Below are positions 5,677 to 8,158 of a stretch of 8,158 nt of DNA, piece after piece. The stretch's first letter is position 1. Every line of letters begins with the position of its first letter. The translations under genes and the position numbers were made by a program. Origin of the DNA: Cyclobacteriaceae bacterium (GTDB lineage: Bacteria > Bacteroidota > Bacteroidia > Cytophagales > Cyclobacteriaceae); the NCBI GenBank assembly GCA_013414665.1, contig CP058703.1, forward strand, positions 2,859,153-2,867,310, read 5' to 3'. A model generated the notes under the pieces. The model did no database searches. It was not told where the DNA came from and worked only from the letters and a program-made list of their open reading frames with translations.

Positions 5677-6083
5677 AAGATGGTCCTGAATTTTTCAAGA
5701 GGCCATCTTTTCTTAAGCAGGTCGTACATGATATCAATTCGTTTCCTTACGAGATCCCATTCCTTGTCAAGCACGTACTTTGGCTCCCATAAAGGCTTGT
5801 CAGGATACATCCTTACAATTCTGTCTTGTCCGGCCGTTCTGTAGAAGTAAATGCCTTGAATGTTTCTGCTGCTGCCAGGATAGTAGCTTGTCTTCATTAG
5901 GCGCAAAACATAGTTCAAGAAATTGTTAGTAGATCCACGCTTCTCTCGATAACCGACTTTGCCGCTATATCCAGGTAACGGAGCCGGCCTATCGCGGAAA
6001 AAGATCTCGTGAAAGAATTCCGAGTTGATGCTATCCGAGGTTGCATTTTCAAACTTGTTTGCTCGATTGTCCATGTTGGTCAT
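5673..6083 (-). CDS. Hypothetical protein, first gene of the transfer operon
   Basis: 136 aa, basic and soluble, no membrane segment. The N-terminus (MTNMDNRANKFENATSDSIN) is polar. The middle contains RPAPLPGYSGKVGYREKRGS and a YYPGSSRNIQGIYFYRTAGQ stretch, and the end has a helix ending in KKRWPLEKF. No known family was recognised. The start is the ATG at 6083 after an A/T-rich leader; an internal ATG three codons later is possible. It leads the operon, so the control region 6084-6471 should hold its promoter. Confidence 0.6.
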   Translation of the reverse strand: MTNMDNRANKFENATSDSINSEFFHEIFFRDRPAPLPGYSGKVGYREKRGSTNNFLNYVLRLMKTSYYPGSSRNIQGIYFYRTAGQDRIVRMYPDKPLWEPKYVLDKEWDLVRKRIDIMYDLLKKRWPLEKFRTIL

Positions 6084-6153
6084 TTTTCATTTTTTGCAGT
6101 TAGTTGTTAGAGTTTAACTTTTACTGTACTTGGTACTGCTTTAATAAAGCCGG

Positions 6154-6165
6154 TTGAACGTTCAA
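6154..6165. promoter_or_regulatory. Perfect 12-bp palindrome, candidate operator
   Basis: TTGAACGTTCAA lies about 70-80 bp upstream of the first operon gene (start 6083), where a repressor or activator could act on the operon promoter. No clear Bacteroidota TAnnTTTG element was found nearby, so the promoter itself is not assigned. Confidence 0.4.
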
Positions 6166-6200
6166 ACAGTCAACTGTAAAATTTGCCGGGAAATAAAATC

Positions 6201-6259
6201 GGCCATATAGGCAATAAGTCTCCCGAGTTGACTCTTTTGAGGTCTACCTGTATATGGCC
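6201..6259. repeat. Inverted repeat in the operon leader region
   Basis: GGCCATATA (6201-6209) and TATATGGCC (6251-6259) are perfect 9-bp inverse copies. The spacer carries an inner AGTC/GACT pair. Adjacent bases CTTTTGAGGTCT (6234-6245) recur at 789-800, at the start of the plus-strand small gene. Confidence 0.45.
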
Positions 6260-6320
6260 TTCTTCAGCCATTCGCGAAATGGATTGAAGAAAGAAATATG
6301 GTCCGAGTGCGGTTAGGAAC

Positions 6321-6379
6321 TGTTAGATCCTGGGAGGACTGGTGCTTGATCTAACATGCGCCACCTGTTAACTGGTGGC
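6321..6379. repeat. Two adjacent hairpins
   Basis: TGTTAGATC (6321-6329) pairs with GATCTAACA (6348-6356). Immediately after, GCCACCTGTTAACTGGTGGC (6360-6379) is nearly perfectly self-complementary. Neither has a T run on the minus side, so they are not obvious terminators for the HTH gene at 6472. The second ends 5 bp before the 15-bp inverted repeat at 6385-6399. The wider gap 6084-6471 holds no convincing gene. Confidence 0.55.
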
Positions 6380-6384
6380 AGGGT

Positions 6385-6399
6385 GATTACGTGGTTTAG
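6385..6399 (-). repeat. 15-bp inverted repeat, right copy
   Basis: GATTACGTGGTTTAG is the exact reverse complement of 1171-1185, 5.2 kb away. With its partner it brackets the transfer operon and its terminator. Confidence 0.6.
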
Positions 6400-6471
6400 G
6401 CTCATTTGATAAGAAATTTGTTTTTGGTTTACAACCATCTTCCTTATCTTCGCCTTCTCTGAGCTTCCAAT

Positions 6472-6816
6472 TCAGAAAAAGTCAAAGACAATAGAGTAGC
6501 CTGGCGCCAACCAGGCTATTTTATTTTCGAGTGCCTTTAGCAGTTGTGGGTTCTGCTGAAAGACTTTTCTCAATTCCGATTTATAGAATCTTACCTTACT
6601 TGAATTAGGAAGCTGGTAGTAAGGCACCAGCCCCTTCTTCTTGTAGGATACCAATGTGCTGGGAGTTATTCCCAACCATGCAGCCGCTGTGGTCAAGTTC
6701 ATTGGTTCTTCTCTTTCCGTACCCTGTGCAGCCACAGAACCAAGTTCCAGAATTGAATTCATGATAATCTCTTTCAATTCACTCCGGGTTAAAGACGTCA
6801 AAACGATATCACTCAT
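6472..6816 (-). CDS. Helix-turn-helix protein of the excisionase/MerR-like type
   Basis: 114 aa. After a helical N-terminus (SRSELKEIIMNSILELG-like, 8-27) comes a winged-helix DNA-binding unit at about 39-82: NLTTAAAWLGITPSTLVSYK, then KKGLVPYYQLPNSSKVRFYK and SEL. This is the HTH_17 pattern found in excisionases and Bacteroidota mobile-element regulators (helix, turn, recognition helix, wing containing the R-F-Y strand). It lies between the control region and genes near the probable integrase, as excisionase or recombination-direction factors do. The start is the ATG at 6816, with an inverted repeat just upstream that could be its own operator. Whether it acts as an excisionase or only a regulator cannot be read from the sequence. 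Confidence 0.78.
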   Translation of the reverse strand: MSDIVLTSLTRSELKEIIMNSILELGSVAAQGTEREEPMNLTTAAAWLGITPSTLVSYKKKGLVPYYQLPNSSKVRFYKSELRKVFQQNPQLLKALENKIAWLAPGYSIVFDFF

Positions 6817-6829
6817 ACATGTCGCTTTT

Positions 6830-6850
6830 AATTCATTCGCTGCGTGAATT
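6830..6850. promoter_or_regulatory. Inverted repeat upstream of the HTH gene
   Basis: AATTCA (6830-6835) and TGAATT (6845-6850), with partly matching GCG/CGC inside, lie 14-34 bp upstream of the HTH start in a 61-bp gap. The position fits an autoregulatory operator; this is inference. Confidence 0.3.
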
Positions 6851-6877
6851 TTGTGTTACATCGTGTCTTGCTATCTA

Positions 6878-7141
6878 CTACTGCAAATTTTTTGAAAATC
6901 CACTTAAAGGGATGGAAATCGAGCCATTCCTGACATTGTTCTTATTTTCTACTGCAAGTATTGCCGCAAGATCAACATCCCATTTCGCAAGTTCTTTGCG
7001 AGACCATGTTGGTTTTCTACGACTTAACCGATTCCAACAGGTCTTGTCGCAGCAGTACTTTCCTTTTCCTATAAATCCAAATTGAACCAACCAGTCTTGA
7101 GCCTCAGTAATTCCAAAATCAATTTGTTTTGATGCAGCCAA
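6878..7141 (-). CDS. Small hypothetical protein with a Cys cluster
   Basis: Up to 87 aa from a TTG at 7141, overlapping the stop of the preceding ORF by 23 bp. The open frame runs further upstream, to about 7207, with no ATG, so the start is uncertain. The core TEAQDWLVQFGFIGKGKYCC, with DKTCWNRLSRRKPTW after it, is basic and aromatic with three closely spaced Cys. It may be a small DNA-binding protein, but no family was recognised. One extra A in the A4 run near 6950 would end it earlier as LAAILAVEK, dropping a low-quality tail. It lies 61 bp before the HTH gene and is probably co-transcribed with it. Confidence 0.45.
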   Translation of the reverse strand: MAASKQIDFGITEAQDWLVQFGFIGKGKYCCDKTCWNRLSRRKPTWSRKELAKWDVDLAAILAVENKNNVRNGSISIPLSGFSKNLQ

Positions 7142-7469
7142 GCGATAGTGGCAATGAGCAGCCCTGGATGGTTGACGTAATAATGATGATTTGAAAAGGC
7201 AGCAGAATCAAAAATAGCATCAGTAGGATGGCCAGGTTGAGTGTGATAATTGGTGTACCATTGAATTCTCTTGACGTAAGGAATTTGGCAACGCGCTGCT
7301 TAAGGCCAGGACTCTGACCTTCTTTTAGGATCAGTTTTGGTGCGAGCACGCGTAACCTGTCGTTTATCCACGTCTCAAGTGTTCTGTAGTTAATATGCTC
7401 AAGCTTAAAATAGTTTTCATTATTCGAATTTGGTTCACATTTGTAGAATTTTAGATGTTCCAAGAGCAA
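7119..7469 (-). CDS. C-terminal, membrane-anchored part of the 7451-8074 gene (separated by a frameshift)
   Basis: This ORF has no ATG; its nominal start is a TTG at 7469. The same frame stays open upstream to 7536 and encodes DFFHAEEELLLEHLKFYKCE, which continues naturally from the gene upstream. It then holds a soluble helical part (RTLETWINDRLRVLAPKLIL) and a hydrophobic run of about 30 residues (LNLAILLMLFLILLPFQIII) close to the end. It is therefore most likely the missing C-terminus of the preceding gene, giving a tail-anchored protein of about 318 aa in total. If taken as a separate gene, it would be a 116-aa single-span membrane protein with a TTG start. Confidence 0.5.
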   Translation of the reverse strand: MLLEHLKFYKCEPNSNNENYFKLEHINYRTLETWINDRLRVLAPKLILKEGQSPGLKQRVAKFLTSREFNGTPIITLNLAILLMLFLILLPFQIIIITSTIQGCSLPLSLGCIKTN

Positions 7470-8074
7470 TTCTTCCTCAGCATGAAAGAAATCCCCTTTT
7501 GTGCATGGAGTTCCTTGCCAAGCTCTCGAAGAAATTCACGCTTACCGCCATCCTTCCTCTTGGCCAATTCATCAATGAGAAAGTTAATGCAGGACTGAGT
7601 ATCGGAATGAACGACAATTGCCAAACCAATTTTGTTCGCTTCAAATCTTGTAATTTCGTTTTCAATGCGACTCTCAACGTCAACTAGAATGTTGTACATC
7701 AAATTATTCAAGTGCTTTAGGAAAACCATTGCGGTTTGATTTGCTCTAATGGATCCAATGTGTTCCCGTGATCGAGCAAAGACATTCCACGTTTCATCAA
7801 ACACATCCCTCTTGAAGCAAAACTCATCCCTAATTTTGTCGGTCAGTTGCTCGTAGTTGAGATCGGAGCCCTCCAGTTTAGCAATTCTGGACGCTAAACA
7901 TCTAAGGGCGTATGTTGATCCGTCAAGTCCGTCCAGAATATCCAATAGAGCGTACTTCCCGGTTGATTGTTTACCAGATAGAAATTCGGTCCTTTGTTGT
8001 CTAAGGTTATCAATTTGCTCCTGGAGCAAACTGATCACATGATTCTTGATTGTCTCAATGTGCACGTTGGCCAT
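7451..8074 (-). CDS. Hypothetical helical protein downstream of the probable integrase (N-terminal part)
   Basis: The raw ORF is 207 aa. The ATG at 8074 lies one base after the stop of the upstream gene, so the two are co-translated. The product is mainly helical and charged (ETIKNHVISLLQEQIDNLRQ; later MVFLKHLNNLMYNILVDVES), with no motif I recognise. The last 13 residues (ISFMLRKNCSWNI) look unlike the rest. Adding one base in the A4/G4 stretch (7493-7500) replaces them with DFFHAEEELLLEHLKF and joins the 7119-7469 frame to a C-terminal membrane segment, about 318 aa in total. The family is unknown. Its place beside a recombinase suggests an accessory mobile-element gene. Confidence 0.6.
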   Translation of the reverse strand: MANVHIETIKNHVISLLQEQIDNLRQQRTEFLSGKQSTGKYALLDILDGLDGSTYALRCLASRIAKLEGSDLNYEQLTDKIRDEFCFKRDVFDETWNVFARSREHIGSIRANQTAMVFLKHLNNLMYNILVDVESRIENEITRFEANKIGLAIVVHSDTQSCINFLIDELAKRKDGGKREFLRELGKELHAQKGISFMLRKNCSWNI

Positions 8075-8075
8075 T

Positions 8076-8158
8076 CTAAAATTCAGTTACGTTCCAAACC
8101 TTTTCCATCTCATTTTTCTTCACTGAGTCAGCGATCTTGACATATCTGCTGAAGCTTT
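8076..8158 (-). CDS. Probable tyrosine recombinase, last 26 codons only
   Basis: The fragment ends SFSRYVKIADSVKKNEMEKV, then WNVTEF and TAG. Tyrosine recombinases of Bacteroidota commonly end with the catalytic Tyr in a T.RYVKI.D-type sequence followed by a short charged helix, which this matches. The other active-site residues (Arg, His) lie outside the window. An integrase here would fit the HTH/excisionase-type gene downstream. With only 26 codons the call is tentative. Confidence 0.45.
   Translation of the reverse strand, partial: SFSRYVKIADSVKKNEMEKVWNVTEF

Noticed and set aside
6313..6438. Minus-strand 41-codon ORF starting MVVNQKQISYQMSLNHVITL, with an AAGGA word 2 bases before its ATG.
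   Set aside because: It spans the two hairpins and the 15-bp repeat, its composition is unremarkable, and the Shine-Dalgarno spacing is too short. The structural repeats explain the sequence better.
7142..7300. Alternative minus frame rich in His, Tyr and Asn (WYTNYHTQPGHPTDAIF...).
   Set aside because: This pattern is what results from reading Ile/Leu codons of a membrane helix out of frame. The hydrophobic frame is continuous with the upstream coding region and is preferred.
1..8158. CRISPR array, tRNA or rRNA genes.
   Set aside because: No regularly spaced identical repeats and no tRNA cloverleaf or rRNA-like stretch was recognised on either strand.

Overview
The window looks like part of a mobilizable or integrative conjugative element of a Bacteroidota bacterium (Cytophagia or Sphingobacteria type). 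The grounds are a MobC/MobP-type mobilization pair, signal peptides ending in the typical SCFAQ and SYSQ form, a VirB6/TraJ-like polytopic protein, weak ribosome binding sites, and tightly packed leftward genes. No database search was possible, so all names rest on motifs, topology and gene order.

Left part (1-1530). A mobC gene and the first codons of a MobP-type relaxase run off the left edge on the minus strand. Upstream of mobC is a hairpin-rich gap (about 409-771) that is the best candidate for oriT. A small plus-strand gene of about 100 codons diverges from it. The gap 1074-1530 has no convincing gene but is full of repeats: a pair of 24-bp direct repeats, a 142-bp imperfect hairpin, and a cluster of TGTTAGCAT motifs. 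It ends at a strong minus-strand terminator.

Middle part (1530-6083). One leftward operon closes at that terminator. In transcription order it encodes two small unknown proteins (possibly one protein), a ParA/StbB-like P-loop NTPase, a single-span membrane protein, an AbrB-like small protein, a tentative 52-aa protein, a membrane-anchored exported protein, a secreted helical VirB5/TrbJ-like protein, and a VirB6/TrbL-like membrane protein. The set resembles a fragment of a type IV secretion system without the VirB4 ATPase, coupling protein or core-complex genes. It could modify the transfer machinery of a helper element, or the missing genes may lie outside the window.

Right part (6084-8158). 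A structured control region (6084-6471) is followed by an excisionase-type HTH protein, a small Cys-containing protein, a roughly 318-aa protein with a C-terminal membrane anchor, and the last 26 codons of a gene that ends like a tyrosine recombinase. A 15-bp perfect inverted repeat (1171-1185 and 6385-6399) brackets the operon.

The main caution is that at least six gene boundaries are disturbed by what looks like one missing base in a short homopolymer run. In each case adding one base restores a sensible start, stop or motif. Several apparent truncations and fusions (mobC-relaxase, the 394-codon ORF, the NTPase lacking its P-loop) are therefore probably sequencing or assembly errors rather than biology.
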